15,546 nt of DNA from Chloroflexota bacterium (GCA_002711965.1 PASM01000002.1:21147-36692); one strand, 5' to 3'; numbered from the stretch's first letter, positions 7,484 through 15,360 are shown. Program-made: numbers and translations. The notes: generated from the sequence alone by a model not told the origin.

Positions 7484-8509
7484 CTATAATTCTTCAACTT
7501 TATAAAAACTTATTGCATTGTCGTGAAACAATGCAGATCTTTCTGATTTAGAGTATTCCTTAGAGTATTTCTTAAACGCGTTATAAAGCACATCGTAGCT
7601 AAATGACACCTTATCAACAGGAAAATTACTTTCGAACATCCCTCTATCTGTTCCAAATTTTTCTATGCAAAAATCTAGATAAAATTTCATCTGATTAGCT
7701 AATTCATCAGAACCAACAGGTATTTCCCTTTGATGCCAATCATGTCCTGTAATAGGCATACCTAAACCTCCTAATTTAATTTGAACATTGGGACATTCAG
7801 AAAGGTCTGATATGTTTTTTTTCCACGTTTTTATGACTTCTTCTTTTTCGTTTGCATATTTCCCTACCAACAATAAACCTCCTATATGATCTATCATGAT
7901 AGGAAGATCTGGGACTTGTTTAGCTAAATTTAGTAACTGAGGTAACTGATGAAAATACATCCATGAATCAAAGCTTAATCCCATCTTACTTAAGATTTTT
8001 GCACCTTTTATGAAATTTTCACTATTCATTTGTTCTTTCAAGTTGTAAACAGTCACGCTTCCAACATCTTTATCTGTATCCCACGCTACTATATGCCTTA
8101 TTCCTTTAAATCTTTTAGGACTAGCTTCTAGTAATGATTCGAGTACAGGCTCTACATCGTCTCCAAGGTTCAAGTTTGCATGACCTATTATAGAAGCTGA
8201 AGCTCTGCTTTTTCCATAAATTCCACTTGAACTAGCAGCTGATAATCCTTCAACAAATTCAACTTCTCCAACTGGTTTGAAATTTTGTTCTAAATCAGCA
8301 CTATACATTGCTCTAGCTTCAATAAACACTGTTGATGTAACATTGTGATGATTTATATCTTCTAGGAGTTCATGGAGCAAATATCTACCATATGGTATTC
8401 TTTCTGTTCTTTTATCCCAATAGTGATGATGAGGGTCACAAATAGGAAGAGAAGGTTCAATGATTTCTTCTTTTGTTATATCTAACCAGTCATTTCCTCC
8501 ATAAGGCAT
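7484..8509 (-). CDS. Amidohydrolase-2 family protein, probable sugar lactonase (COG3618-like)
   Basis: A 341-residue TIM-barrel metal hydrolase. The N-terminal ICDPHHHYWD (23-32) gives the H27-x-H29 metal pair in the form typical of the COG3618 group, which includes L-fucono-lactonase, L-rhamnono-lactonase and 4-sulfomuconolactonase. Further barrel residues are FKGIRH (134-139), H187 in YFHQLP, H208 in MIDHIGG, and the final aspartate D299 in ESNFPVD, which activates the water. Members open sugar or aromatic lactones without a carboxylated lysine. GGAGGACAAAC before the ATG is a good ribosome binding site. It is the first gene of the operon and is divergent from the MATE gene. Its pairing with an HpaI-type aldolase supports sugar-lactone hydrolysis; an amidohydrolase or decarboxylase role is less likely. 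Confidence 0.85.
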   Translation of the reverse strand: MPYGGNDWLDITKEEIIEPSLPICDPHHHYWDKRTERIPYGRYLLHELLEDINHHNVTSTVFIEARAMYSADLEQNFKPVGEVEFVEGLSAASSSGIYGKSRASASIIGHANLNLGDDVEPVLESLLEASPKRFKGIRHIVAWDTDKDVGSVTVYNLKEQMNSENFIKGAKILSKMGLSFDSWMYFHQLPQLLNLAKQVPDLPIMIDHIGGLLLVGKYANEKEEVIKTWKKNISDLSECPNVQIKLGGLGMPITGHDWHQREIPVGSDELANQMKFYLDFCIEKFGTDRGMFESNFPVDKVSFSYDVLYNAFKKYSKEYSKSERSALFHDNAISFYKVEEL

Positions 8510-8600
8510 GTTTGTCCTCCAATAAATAAATTTTTTATCATATAATACATACCTATGCAGCCGTCTACTAGTACTTTATTTATAATATTTGGAGAGCAAA
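8510..8600. promoter_or_regulatory. Divergent intergenic region between lactonase operon and MATE gene
   Basis: This short AT-rich gap must hold the promoters of both divergent units. A TATAAT lies on the plus strand at 8541-8546 and another at 8581-8586, and TATTAT on the minus strand at about 8540-8545, but none has a convincing -35 box. TACTAGTA at 8566-8573 is a perfect 8-base palindrome and might be an operator. No specific promoter can be asserted. Confidence 0.35.
8591..8596 (+). promoter_or_regulatory. Shine-Dalgarno GGAGAG that decides the MATE start
   Basis: GGAGAG at 8591-8596 ends four bases (seven from GGAG to codon) before a TTG at 8601. It overlaps the alternative upstream in-frame TTG at 8589 and so could not serve it. 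The TTG at 8601 is therefore the favoured start for the MATE gene. Confidence 0.6.
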
Positions 8601-9959
8601 TTGAGCTTACAAGAATCTAATAGAATTCAGCTTATTTTAAATGGTCCAATACATAAAATGCTTTTTAAATTAGCTGCACCTAATATGGTCTCAGTTTTTT
8701 TTATGCTAGTAGTCGGATTTGCAGAACCTTTTTTTGCAGGAAAATTAGGAATAATTCAATTAGCAAGTGTAGCAATTACTTATCCATTAGTATCACTATC
8801 TGGAATGATTGGAGCAGGAGCTGTTGGAGGCGGTGTAGTTTCAGCTTTATCAAGATCTATTGGAAAAAATGACTTAAATAGAGCAAATGTTGTGATTTGG
8901 CATTCCTTTATTATTTATGGTGTAGTTGCTCTTACTTTTTTTATTGTCTTTGTATTTTTTTCTAAAAGCTTATTTATAGCTATGGGAGCAGAAGAATCAG
9001 TTGTAGAAAAAGCAGTTGGATATTCTAGAATATTTTTTATACTTTCTCCAACTATTTTTCTTTTTTATTTGATGATGTCAATTTATAGATCTTTTGGAGA
9101 TTATCAGTTTCTTGCAGTCATTAATGTCTTATTAGGATTGTTACAACTTTTTCTTAGTGGAGCTCTGTCATTAGGATGGTTCTTTTTCCCTTCTTTAGGA
9201 ATAAATGGTCTTGCATTAGCATTTGTAATACCCCAAGGCTTAGCAGGGGTTTTTATGTTTATTTCAATATTATTTGGTAAATATCCAGTTAGATTTAAGA
9301 TTTTAAGTTTAAGGAAAGAAATTTTTGTAGATATATTAAATGTCGGAGGCTTAGGGGCTATAAATAGCACTAGTATTGCTTTAACTATGATTATTACTAC
9401 AACTTTTATATCTAGATTTGGAACAGAAGCTATTGCAGGATATGGTGTTTGTGCAAGATTAGAACAAACATTGATTCCATTGGCTTTTGGTGTTGGAGGG
9501 GTGCTAACATCTTGCGTTGGAACAAATTTTGGGGCTAATCAATTTTATAGAGCGAGAAAATCTGCTTGGTTTGGAGCAAGTTTTATAGCTTCTATAGCTG
9601 CAATAGCCGGGATTACATTCTCTGTATCCCCAAGCCTATGGTTAGATTTTTATACAACTGATTTAGATGCTTATTTAATAGGTGCTTTATATCTAAGTAT
9701 AGTAGCTCCTTTCTTCCCTTTGTTTGCTTTTGGAAAAACTCTTTATTTTGCAAGTCAGGGTACAGGTAAAATGTTGGTCCCTATATCAGGAGCAATTACT
9801 AGACTATTTATAGTAACTGTTTTTGGTTTTATTTGTATCTATTTGAAATTAGAAATCAAATATTTATTTTTTGTAATAGGTATAGCAATGTCATCTGTTG
9901 GATTAATTTTATCCTTAAACATGTTTGGACCAGTTTGGAATCCAAAGAAAAGTACTTAA
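8601..9959 (+). CDS. MATE family multidrug/toxin efflux transporter
   Basis: A multi-spanning protein of about 452 residues, the usual MATE length, which exports organic cations, drugs or metabolites using a Na+ or H+ gradient. The first residues, ILNGPIHKMLFKLAAPNM, match the conserved MATE opening before helix 1. About twelve hydrophobic segments can be read, in two similar halves. The FEPFF-like FAEPFFAGKLG motif sits in helix 1 to 2, and the second half opens with a FVDILNVGGLGAINS segment. I chose TTG at 8601 because GGAGAG lies correctly before it; an in-frame TTG at 8589 would add four residues. It diverges from the lactonase operon across a short gap, and the aminotransferase follows after 45 bases. 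Substrate unknown; it may protect against a pathway intermediate or a foreign compound. Confidence 0.9.
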   Translation: MSLQESNRIQLILNGPIHKMLFKLAAPNMVSVFFMLVVGFAEPFFAGKLGIIQLASVAITYPLVSLSGMIGAGAVGGGVVSALSRSIGKNDLNRANVVIWHSFIIYGVVALTFFIVFVFFSKSLFIAMGAEESVVEKAVGYSRIFFILSPTIFLFYLMMSIYRSFGDYQFLAVINVLLGLLQLFLSGALSLGWFFFPSLGINGLALAFVIPQGLAGVFMFISILFGKYPVRFKILSLRKEIFVDILNVGGLGAINSTSIALTMIITTTFISRFGTEAIAGYGVCARLEQTLIPLAFGVGGVLTSCVGTNFGANQFYRARKSAWFGASFIASIAAIAGITFSVSPSLWLDFYTTDLDAYLIGALYLSIVAPFFPLFAFGKTLYFASQGTGKMLVPISGAITRLFIVTVFGFICIYLKLEIKYLFFVIGIAMSSVGLILSLNMFGPVWNPKKST

Positions 9960-9973
9960 CATAACAAATTCTA

Positions 9974-9979
9974 TATAAT
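9974..9979 (+). promoter_or_regulatory. Possible -10 box before the aminotransferase operon
   Basis: A perfect TATAAT lies 25 bases before the ATG at 10005, but no recognisable -35 box is found 16-18 bases upstream, where the end of the MATE gene lies. No hairpin terminator is visible in the 45-base gap, so read-through from the MATE gene is also possible. Confidence 0.25.
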
Positions 9980-10004
9980 TATTTGAAACAAAAATTAATT
10001 GATA

Positions 10005-11363
10005 ATGCAAAACGAACTTAATAACCTATTAGATCAGGAAAATAAAAAATATATTGAAAAAACTAAAGCCTCTCTTTTAAAACATAAAGCTGCTTCAGAA
10101 GTAATGCCAGGAGGAAACACCAGAACTACCCAATGGATGGATCCTTATCCTTTTTTTGTGGATAAAGCTGAAGGAATGTATATTCATGACATAGATGGTA
10201 ATAACTATTTAGATTTTATGCTTAATGCCACAACCTTAATATTAGGACACGCAAATCCAAAAATAGTAAATGCTCTTTCTTCTCAAATAGATGAAGGAAC
10301 TGTTTACAGTGTTCCTACAGATGGCCAAACAAAATTGGCAGATATATTAGTTGATAGAATCCCTTCAATGGAAAAAATAAGATTTACGAACTCAGGTACT
10401 GAAGCGACAATGATGGCGATTATGGCATCTAGATCTTTTACAAAAAAAACAAAAATAGCGAAATTTGAAGGTGGTTATCATGGAACTCATGATCATGTTT
10501 CTGTGAGTGTATATCCTAAAAAAAGTGATCTGAATCCTGAGACTCATCCAGGCGTTCCTGAATATAGTTTTCAACCTCCAAGTATATTAGATGATGTAAT
10601 TGTTTTGCCTTATAACGATATAGAAAAATCTAAAGAATTGATAACAAAGTTTAAAGATGATTTATCATGCATAATTATGGAACCTATAATATCAAACTTT
10701 GGTTACTTACCTTTAGATATTGAATTTCTAAAATTTATTAGAAGTATTACTGAAGAATTAGGTATTGTTTTGATTTTTGATGAGATACAAAGTTTTAGAG
10801 TATCAAGAGGTGGAGCTCAAGAAATTTTTAATATAACTCCAGATATGACAACCTTAGGAAAAATTATTGGCGGAGGCCTTCCTGTGGGTGCTTTTGGTGG
10901 GAAAGAAGAAATAATGGAATTATTTGATCCAACAAGTAATAAATATGACATAGCTCATGCAGGGACATTTAACGGAAATCCATTAACTATGGAAGCAGGA
11001 GTTGCTGTAATGAGTAATTTAAATCAAGAAGATTTTGTCAAAATGAACTCTCTAGGAGAAAAATTACGACATAAATTAAAATCAGTTTTTGACGAAATAA
11101 ATTTAGGAGTTCAAGTAACAGGTTATGGTTCTCTATTTGGTATTAACTTTAATAATCAAAAAATTGTTGATTATAGAAGTTTTATTGAAAATAATTCTGA
11201 AATGACAAAAATTTTATTTACTTATCTAAGAAATAACGGAGTTTTATTACAATTGAAAAATGCAGGTGCTTTAAATGTTCTTATGGATGAAAAGGAAATA
11301 GATTATTTTGTAGATAAAACTAGAGAAATTTCAACTAAAATCAAGGATTCTATAAATGAATGA
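10005..11363 (+). CDS. Class III PLP-dependent aminotransferase (glutamate-1-semialdehyde aminomutase-like)
   Basis: A fold-type I, class III aminotransferase of 452 residues counted from ATG 10005 (a TTG at 9999 would add two). Motifs: PGGNTRT near 36-42, GHANP near 81-85, NSGTEA near 129-134 binding the cofactor phosphate, EGGYHG (155-160), D259-E-I-Q for the pyridine nitrogen, and TLGK with Schiff-base lysine K286 followed by IIGGGLPVGAFGG. The end of the domain has HAGTFNGNP. Architecture is closest to glutamate-1-semialdehyde aminomutases, but the PGGNTRT loop and the catabolic context argue against a haem-pathway HemL. It more likely transaminates an amino acid or amino sugar acid and a keto acid. 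Its 3' end overlaps the SDR gene by eight bases. No clear Shine-Dalgarno precedes either start. Confidence 0.9.
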   Translation: MQNELNNLLDQENKKYIEKTKASLLKHKAASEVMPGGNTRTTQWMDPYPFFVDKAEGMYIHDIDGNNYLDFMLNATTLILGHANPKIVNALSSQIDEGTVYSVPTDGQTKLADILVDRIPSMEKIRFTNSGTEATMMAIMASRSFTKKTKIAKFEGGYHGTHDHVSVSVYPKKSDLNPETHPGVPEYSFQPPSILDDVIVLPYNDIEKSKELITKFKDDLSCIIMEPIISNFGYLPLDIEFLKFIRSITEELGIVLIFDEIQSFRVSRGGAQEIFNITPDMTTLGKIIGGGLPVGAFGGKEEIMELFDPTSNKYDIAHAGTFNGNPLTMEAGVAVMSNLNQEDFVKMNSLGEKLRHKLKSVFDEINLGVQVTGYGSLFGINFNNQKIVDYRSFIENNSEMTKILFTYLRNNGVLLQLKNAGALNVLMDEKEIDYFVDKTREISTKIKDSINE

Positions 11364-12105
11364 AATCGACTTAAGGGGAAGAAATGCGATTGTTACAGGT
11401 GGAGCTCAAGGATTTGGTTTAGCTATTACTAAAAGATTTATTGAATCTGGAGCCAATGTAATAGTTTGGGATATTGATGAAAAAATATTTTTAGACGCTC
11501 AAAAAAAAATAAGTCATAAAAATCTTCATTTTGATAATGTAAATGTAATTGAAAACTCTGAAGTAAAAAAAGGAGTGGATAATGCAATTAATAATCTTGG
11601 AAAAATTGATATTTTTGTAAATAATGCTGGTATTACTGGCCCAAATGAGACAACTTGGAATTATCCAATTGATGAATGGAAAAAAGTAATAGATGTAGAT
11701 TTAAATGGTGTGTTTTATTGCTCAAAAAATATTACTCCCCATATGATAGAAAATAATTATGGAAAGATAATAAATATTTCCTCAATTGCTGGTAAAGAAG
11801 GCAACCCAAATGCTGTAGCATATAGTTCAGCTAAGGCAGGTGTAATTGCATTGACAAAATCACTGGGTAAAGAATTATCTCAATATAATATTTCTGTAAA
11901 TTGTATAACTCCATCTGCGGCCAAAACTAGAATTTTTGAACAGATGACAGATGAACATATTGAGTATATGTTATCTAAAATTCCTAGAAATAGGTTTGTT
12001 GAACTTGAAGAAGTTGCTTCCTTGGTTAGCTGGTTATCAAGTGAAGAAAATTCATATTCTACTGGTGCTGTATTTGATATCAGTGGAGGGAGAGCTACTT
12101 ATTAA
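11356..12105 (+). CDS. Classical short-chain dehydrogenase/reductase (FabG-like)
   Basis: A 249-residue classical SDR, the typical length. It shows TGGAQGFG (14-21) for the cofactor, D39 after the second strand (favouring NAD over NADP), NNAG (89-92), N117, S143, and the catalytic Y156-S-S-A-K160. The tail SEENSYSTGAVFDISGGRATY is the usual SDR ending. Relatives reduce 3-oxoacyl groups or oxidise sugars, polyols and hydroxy acids. The NAD-type aspartate and the neighbours favour a catabolic sugar or hydroxy-acid dehydrogenase over fatty-acid synthesis, but this is inference. It overlaps the aminotransferase by eight bases and the next gene by one (TAATG), so the three genes form one transcription unit. 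Confidence 0.92.
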   Translation: MNEIDLRGRNAIVTGGAQGFGLAITKRFIESGANVIVWDIDEKIFLDAQKKISHKNLHFDNVNVIENSEVKKGVDNAINNLGKIDIFVNNAGITGPNETTWNYPIDEWKKVIDVDLNGVFYCSKNITPHMIENNYGKIINISSIAGKEGNPNAVAYSSAKAGVIALTKSLGKELSQYNISVNCITPSAAKTRIFEQMTDEHIEYMLSKIPRNRFVELEEVASLVSWLSSEENSYSTGAVFDISGGRATY

Positions 12106-12599
12106 TGGATTTTTTCAGTGATATTTATGAGTCACCTGTTGGTCCATTACAAATGATTTCTGACAATAGAAATCTTTGTTTGCTGAAATATTTTAGGAAT
12201 CAAAAAACTGAAGAATATATTAGCTCTAAATTTTCTGATTATAAAATTATTAATAAATCTAATGAAGTCTTAAGAGATACTTCTGCACAATTAGATGAAT
12301 ATTTTTCAGGAAAGAGAAAAATATTTGAGATCTCTTTAAAATTACTTTATGGAACTGATTTTCAGATTAAAGTTTGGGAAAAACTAACATCAATAAACTT
12401 CGGAGAGACAGTTAGTTATATGGATGTAGCTAAAATGATTGAAAATCCTAGATCTTATAGAGCTGTCGGTAATGCAAATAATAAAAATCCAATTTCAATT
12501 ATAATTCCATGTCATAGAGTAATAGCTAATGATGGCACATTAGGAGGATATGGTGGGGGCTTAAATTCAAAAAAATTTTTACTTGGAATTGAATCATAA
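12105..12599 (+). CDS. ogt: Methylated-DNA-[protein]-cysteine S-methyltransferase
   Basis: A 164-residue suicide DNA-repair protein that moves the methyl group from O6-methylguanine to its own cysteine. The active-site motif is I-P-C136-H-R-V-I, followed by DGTLGGYGGGL, and the arginine finger is R119 in the RAVGNA segment. The linker QLDEYFSGKR (62-71) and the FGETVSYMDVAK (99-110) helix-turn-helix entry are also typical. The N-terminal domain is present, so it is a complete Ogt/AGT-type protein without an Ada domain. The start overlaps the SDR stop by one base, making it a passenger of a metabolic operon. That link has no obvious functional logic, though endogenous methylating metabolites could explain it. 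The symbol follows family usage. Confidence 0.92.
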   Translation: MDFFSDIYESPVGPLQMISDNRNLCLLKYFRNQKTEEYISSKFSDYKIINKSNEVLRDTSAQLDEYFSGKRKIFEISLKLLYGTDFQIKVWEKLTSINFGETVSYMDVAKMIENPRSYRAVGNANNKNPISIIIPCHRVIANDGTLGGYGGGLNSKKFLLGIES

Positions 12600-12616
12600 T
12601 TACCCATCAAAATTTA

Positions 12617-12663
12617 TAGATAATTTTATTATATATTTATATAATTTTTATGAATTTTCATAA
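12617..12663 (+). promoter_or_regulatory. Probable promoter with dyad over the start site
   Basis: TAGATA (12617-12622), a 17-base spacer and a perfect TATAAT (12640-12645) precede the small gene at 12677. A dyad follows, TTATGAA (12648-12654) and TTCATAA (12657-12663), with two bases between the arms. It covers the expected transcription start, a position suited to an operator. The -35 box is weak and the region is almost all A and T, so chance is a real risk. Confidence 0.4.
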
Positions 12664-12676
12664 TTAAAAATAAAAA

Positions 12677-12967
12677 ATGACACATTTTCATATCACCTAC
12701 GAACATACTCCAGAAAACTGTATGGGAATTCCAAATCCTGATAAAGCATCAATGGAATTATGGAAACAGATAGAGCCTAATGCTAAAAAAAATAATGTAA
12801 AAATAGAATTTTTTAAAATGAACCCTACGGAGCATAAAATTTTTATGTTATTGGAAGCTGATAATTATGTTGATATAGAAAAAACAATAGGGCAATGTAA
12901 AAAAACAGGAGTTTTTTCTATAACGCCTGTAATAGATTGGTCTGTTGGAATGAAATTAAACGAGTAA
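12677..12967 (+). CDS. Small conserved-looking protein, unknown function
   Basis: A 96-residue cytosolic protein without a signal peptide or membrane segment. The pattern is strand (THFHITYEH), helix (about 24-39, SMELWKQIEPNAKK), strand (KIEFFKMNP), strand (HKIFMLLEAD), helix (DIEKTIGQCKK), strand (FSITPVIDW). This predicts a ferredoxin-like fold of the kind seen in dimeric alpha-beta barrel proteins such as DUF3303 or monooxygenase-like domains. Conserved-looking features are the H3-H5-H10 cluster near the start, C15, and W83 near the end. It has its own promoter-like sequence and converges with the dehydrogenase gene, with three bases between the stops. There is no clear Shine-Dalgarno. 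I do not recognise the family with confidence, and the fold is inferred from pattern alone. Confidence 0.7.
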   Translation: MTHFHITYEHTPENCMGIPNPDKASMELWKQIEPNAKKNNVKIEFFKMNPTEHKIFMLLEADNYVDIEKTIGQCKKTGVFSITPVIDWSVGMKLNE

Positions 12968-12970
12968 TTT

Positions 12971-14002
12971 CTAATCCCAATTTATAACAAATTTCCCTGG
13001 TGCTCCTTTAGAAAACTCTTCATATGCCATTGGGGCTTCTTCAATTGTTGACCTAGAAGTTATTACTGAATCTAATGGTATTTTTCTATCAGATGTAAAT
13101 TTAGCTGCTTCTTGTAGCCCAAATGTTGAAAAAGTCCAAGATCCTAATAGAGTTAAATGTTTATGAATAATATGAGGAGTTGGTTCGTATGTAACTTCAC
13201 CACCCTCACCAACTAGGCAAGTTTTTCCAAAAATCTTTGTAGATTCAACTGCTGAAATCCTTGTTTCTGCTAACCCTGCAGCTTCTAATGAAGAATCTGC
13301 TCCAAATCCATTAGTTAGATTTTTGATTTGATCAGATACACTTCCATTTTTAGGATTTACTATTTCCCACGCACCTGAGTTTTTTGCCATTTTTAATCTT
13401 TCCTCTGATATATCCACAGCTATTACTCTTGCACCAATTTCTTTTGCAAACATTGTAGCTGCTAATCCTACTGGTCCTTGTCCAAATATTGCTAAAGTTT
13501 CCAATCCAGAAATTTCTAATTTCTTAAGTGCTTGAAAAGCAGTACTTGCTCCACATGCTAGATAAGCCCCTATTTCATAAGAAAGATCATCAGGTAATGA
13601 CACACATGTTGATTCATGAGCTACCATATAGTCACCATGTCCTCCGTGCATACTTCCACCATAATATTCTTTTTTATCAGTAACTTCACATAACTGCTGC
13701 CATCCAGTTAAACAGTAATTACATTTTCTGCAACCTTCATAATGGTGTTGTATAACTCTATCACCAATTTTTAGATTCTTAACATTTGAACCCAACTCGA
13801 CTATTTCTCCACATGGCTCATGGCCTGGTCTTCTCAATTCTCCATTATCACCATTTGGACCATCTGCTCTATATCTCATAAAGTCTGAACCACATAAGCC
13901 AGAAGATCTGAGCTTAATTAATACTTGTTCTGGTCCTGGAGGTATGTCAGGGAAATCAATTACATTTGCAATACTATTCCCTTTAAATTCAATTCCTCGC
14001 AT
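12971..14002 (-). CDS. Zinc-dependent alcohol/polyol dehydrogenase (MDR superfamily)
   Basis: A 343-residue medium-chain dehydrogenase of the zinc type. It would oxidise an alcohol, polyol or sugar with NAD. Catalytic zinc region: C37-G-S-D40 and G60-H61-E62. The structural zinc site is complete with C91, C94, C97 and C105. The Rossmann motif GQGPVG spans 174-179, with D197 ending the next strand, favouring NAD. Length matches the sorbitol/threonine dehydrogenase branch. GGAG lies six bases before the ATG. It starts 12 bases after the stop of the upstream enolase-superfamily gene and shares its transcript. A sugar dehydrogenase feeding a lactone to downstream hydrolysis and dehydration would fit, as would oxidation of a different hydroxy acid. 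Substrate unresolved. Confidence 0.92.
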   Translation of the reverse strand: MRGIEFKGNSIANVIDFPDIPPGPEQVLIKLRSSGLCGSDFMRYRADGPNGDNGELRRPGHEPCGEIVELGSNVKNLKIGDRVIQHHYEGCRKCNYCLTGWQQLCEVTDKKEYYGGSMHGGHGDYMVAHESTCVSLPDDLSYEIGAYLACGASTAFQALKKLEISGLETLAIFGQGPVGLAATMFAKEIGARVIAVDISEERLKMAKNSGAWEIVNPKNGSVSDQIKNLTNGFGADSSLEAAGLAETRISAVESTKIFGKTCLVGEGGEVTYEPTPHIIHKHLTLLGSWTFSTFGLQEAAKFTSDRKIPLDSVITSRSTIEEAPMAYEEFSKGAPGKFVINWD

Positions 14003-14014
14003 ATTTTACTCCTT

Positions 14015-15313
14015 TTAAAGTGAAGGTTTTATTTTATATTCTTCTAGTTTTTTTTCATCTATTTCTATTCCTAATCCAGGTTTTGAAGGAGAATTGTATG
14101 TTCCATTATTTGCATCAAAATTTTCACTTAAAATAATTGATTTAACTGCATGCCCTTGTTCAGAATGTTCCATTATTAAGAAATTTGGAATAGTCATTGA
14201 ATATTGCAATGTTGCAGCTATAGATACTATCCCTCCTCCCCCAACATGAGGAGACACAGGAATATTATATAACTCAGCTATAGTTGCAATTTGCTTGCCT
14301 CCTGTTAAACCTGTTCTAGCTATGTCAGGCATTGAAATGTCATAAGCTTTCTTTTCAAAAATTTCTCTCATTTCATATTTAGTTCTTGTCCATTCTCCAT
14401 TTGCTATAGGTAGGTCTAGTGATCTAGAAATTTCACATAAACCAGGAATATCAATTGGATCAGATGGAGATTCTAACCATAATAGATTTATTTTTTCTAA
14501 TTCTTTACCAAGTTTAATTGCATTGAATGTTTCGAAGCCCATATGAACATCTAGCATTAATCCTATTGATTCTCCGACTCTTTCTCTAACCTTAGTTACT
14601 ATTTCTATAGTTTTGTCTAAATCTTCTTTTAAATGCATTTTTAGGTATTTATAACCTTTACCTACAGACCATTCAGCCTGATCTGCTACTTCTTCAGGAA
14701 TAGTTCCACCAATCCCGTTATATAAAGGAACATTATTTCTATGAATGCCACCCATTGCTTGAGCAGTAGACATATTTAAAGCTTTTCCAATAGCATCCCA
14801 AATTGCGATATCAACTCCACAAATCGCATCTATATAAAACCCTGTGTAATGACCTCTTTCTCTTTTTGCCGCATAATTTTTATGCCAAATTGCTTCAACA
14901 TCAAAAATATTTTTTCCTATTGTAAGAGGTGTTACTATATCTTTTATTATTGTGGCAGAAGTATTAGGACTTACAGGAGATTGTGCTTCTCCCCAGCCAA
15001 TAATGCCTGTGTCAGTTTCTATTTTTACAACAGTAGTTTCGTGTGACTTAGAATATATAGATGTATTAGAACCTTCATCTATATAATATTCACCCATATC
15101 TTTGACTATAGTTTCATAGCTGTCCATTGATTTTATTTCTAGATGTCTCTTAGGCTCAGAGATATTTTTAGAATTATTATATGAATCTGATTTATCTGAA
15201 AGCTCAGTATTTGCAAGCATTGCAGTATTTATATTCTTAGTATTTATCTTTCTTCCTTTATCGGAATTGTTAGATACTCTTATTGGGAAAGATTCTATAT
15301 TTACTATTTTCAT
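14015..15313 (-). CDS. Enolase-superfamily enzyme (mandelate racemase type) with long N-terminal insertion
   Basis: A 432-residue member of the mandelate racemase/muconate lactonizing group, acting as a sugar-acid dehydratase or racemase. Barrel motifs: K225-M-H227 (the K-x-K position with His second), D255-V-H257 metal ligand, LLWLESP with E281, NGEW with E307, SMPDIARTG with D330, and SPHVGGGG with H356, the partner of the Asp-His dyad. The GWGE motif is at 106-109 rather than about 40, because about 68 extra residues, rich in Asn, Ser and Lys, sit after the first strand (roughly 15-90), where the substrate-covering loop of the capping domain lies. The ATG is supported by GGAG five bases upstream and by a strong promoter. 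The zinc dehydrogenase follows after 12 bases. Substrate unknown. Confidence 0.88.
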   Translation of the reverse strand: MKIVNIESFPIRVSNNSDKGRKINTKNINTAMLANTELSDKSDSYNNSKNISEPKRHLEIKSMDSYETIVKDMGEYYIDEGSNTSIYSKSHETTVVKIETDTGIIGWGEAQSPVSPNTSATIIKDIVTPLTIGKNIFDVEAIWHKNYAAKRERGHYTGFYIDAICGVDIAIWDAIGKALNMSTAQAMGGIHRNNVPLYNGIGGTIPEEVADQAEWSVGKGYKYLKMHLKEDLDKTIEIVTKVRERVGESIGLMLDVHMGFETFNAIKLGKELEKINLLWLESPSDPIDIPGLCEISRSLDLPIANGEWTRTKYEMREIFEKKAYDISMPDIARTGLTGGKQIATIAELYNIPVSPHVGGGGIVSIAATLQYSMTIPNFLIMEHSEQGHAVKSIILSENFDANNGTYNSPSKPGLGIEIDEKKLEEYKIKPSL

Positions 15314-15360
15314 TTTTTCTCCATAAATTTTACTTATTCTAAGCTTGATAATAGATTGAT

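Noticed and set aside
8581..8586. TATAAT as the -10 box of the MATE gene
   Set aside because: Transcription would start near 8593, inside the Shine-Dalgarno sequence, and there is no -35 box at 16-18 bases.
9104..9370. Minus-strand open frame of 88 codons inside the MATE gene
   Set aside because: Antisense to a clear membrane transporter and rich in Lys, Asn and Pro as expected from the reverse complement of hydrophobic codons.
10392..10574. Minus-strand open frame of 60 codons inside the aminotransferase gene
   Set aside because: Antisense to the conserved cofactor-binding region of the aminotransferase, with no motif of its own.
10005..11363. Identification as haem-pathway HemL (glutamate-1-semialdehyde aminomutase)
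   Set aside because: The N-terminal loop differs from the usual HemL PGGVNSP form, and the neighbours are dehydrogenase and transport genes, not haem biosynthesis genes.
14849..15046. Plus-strand open frame of 65 codons inside the second enolase-family gene
   Set aside because: Antisense to conserved enolase-superfamily sequence, with unusual Cys/Tyr/Phe-rich composition and no ribosome binding site noted.
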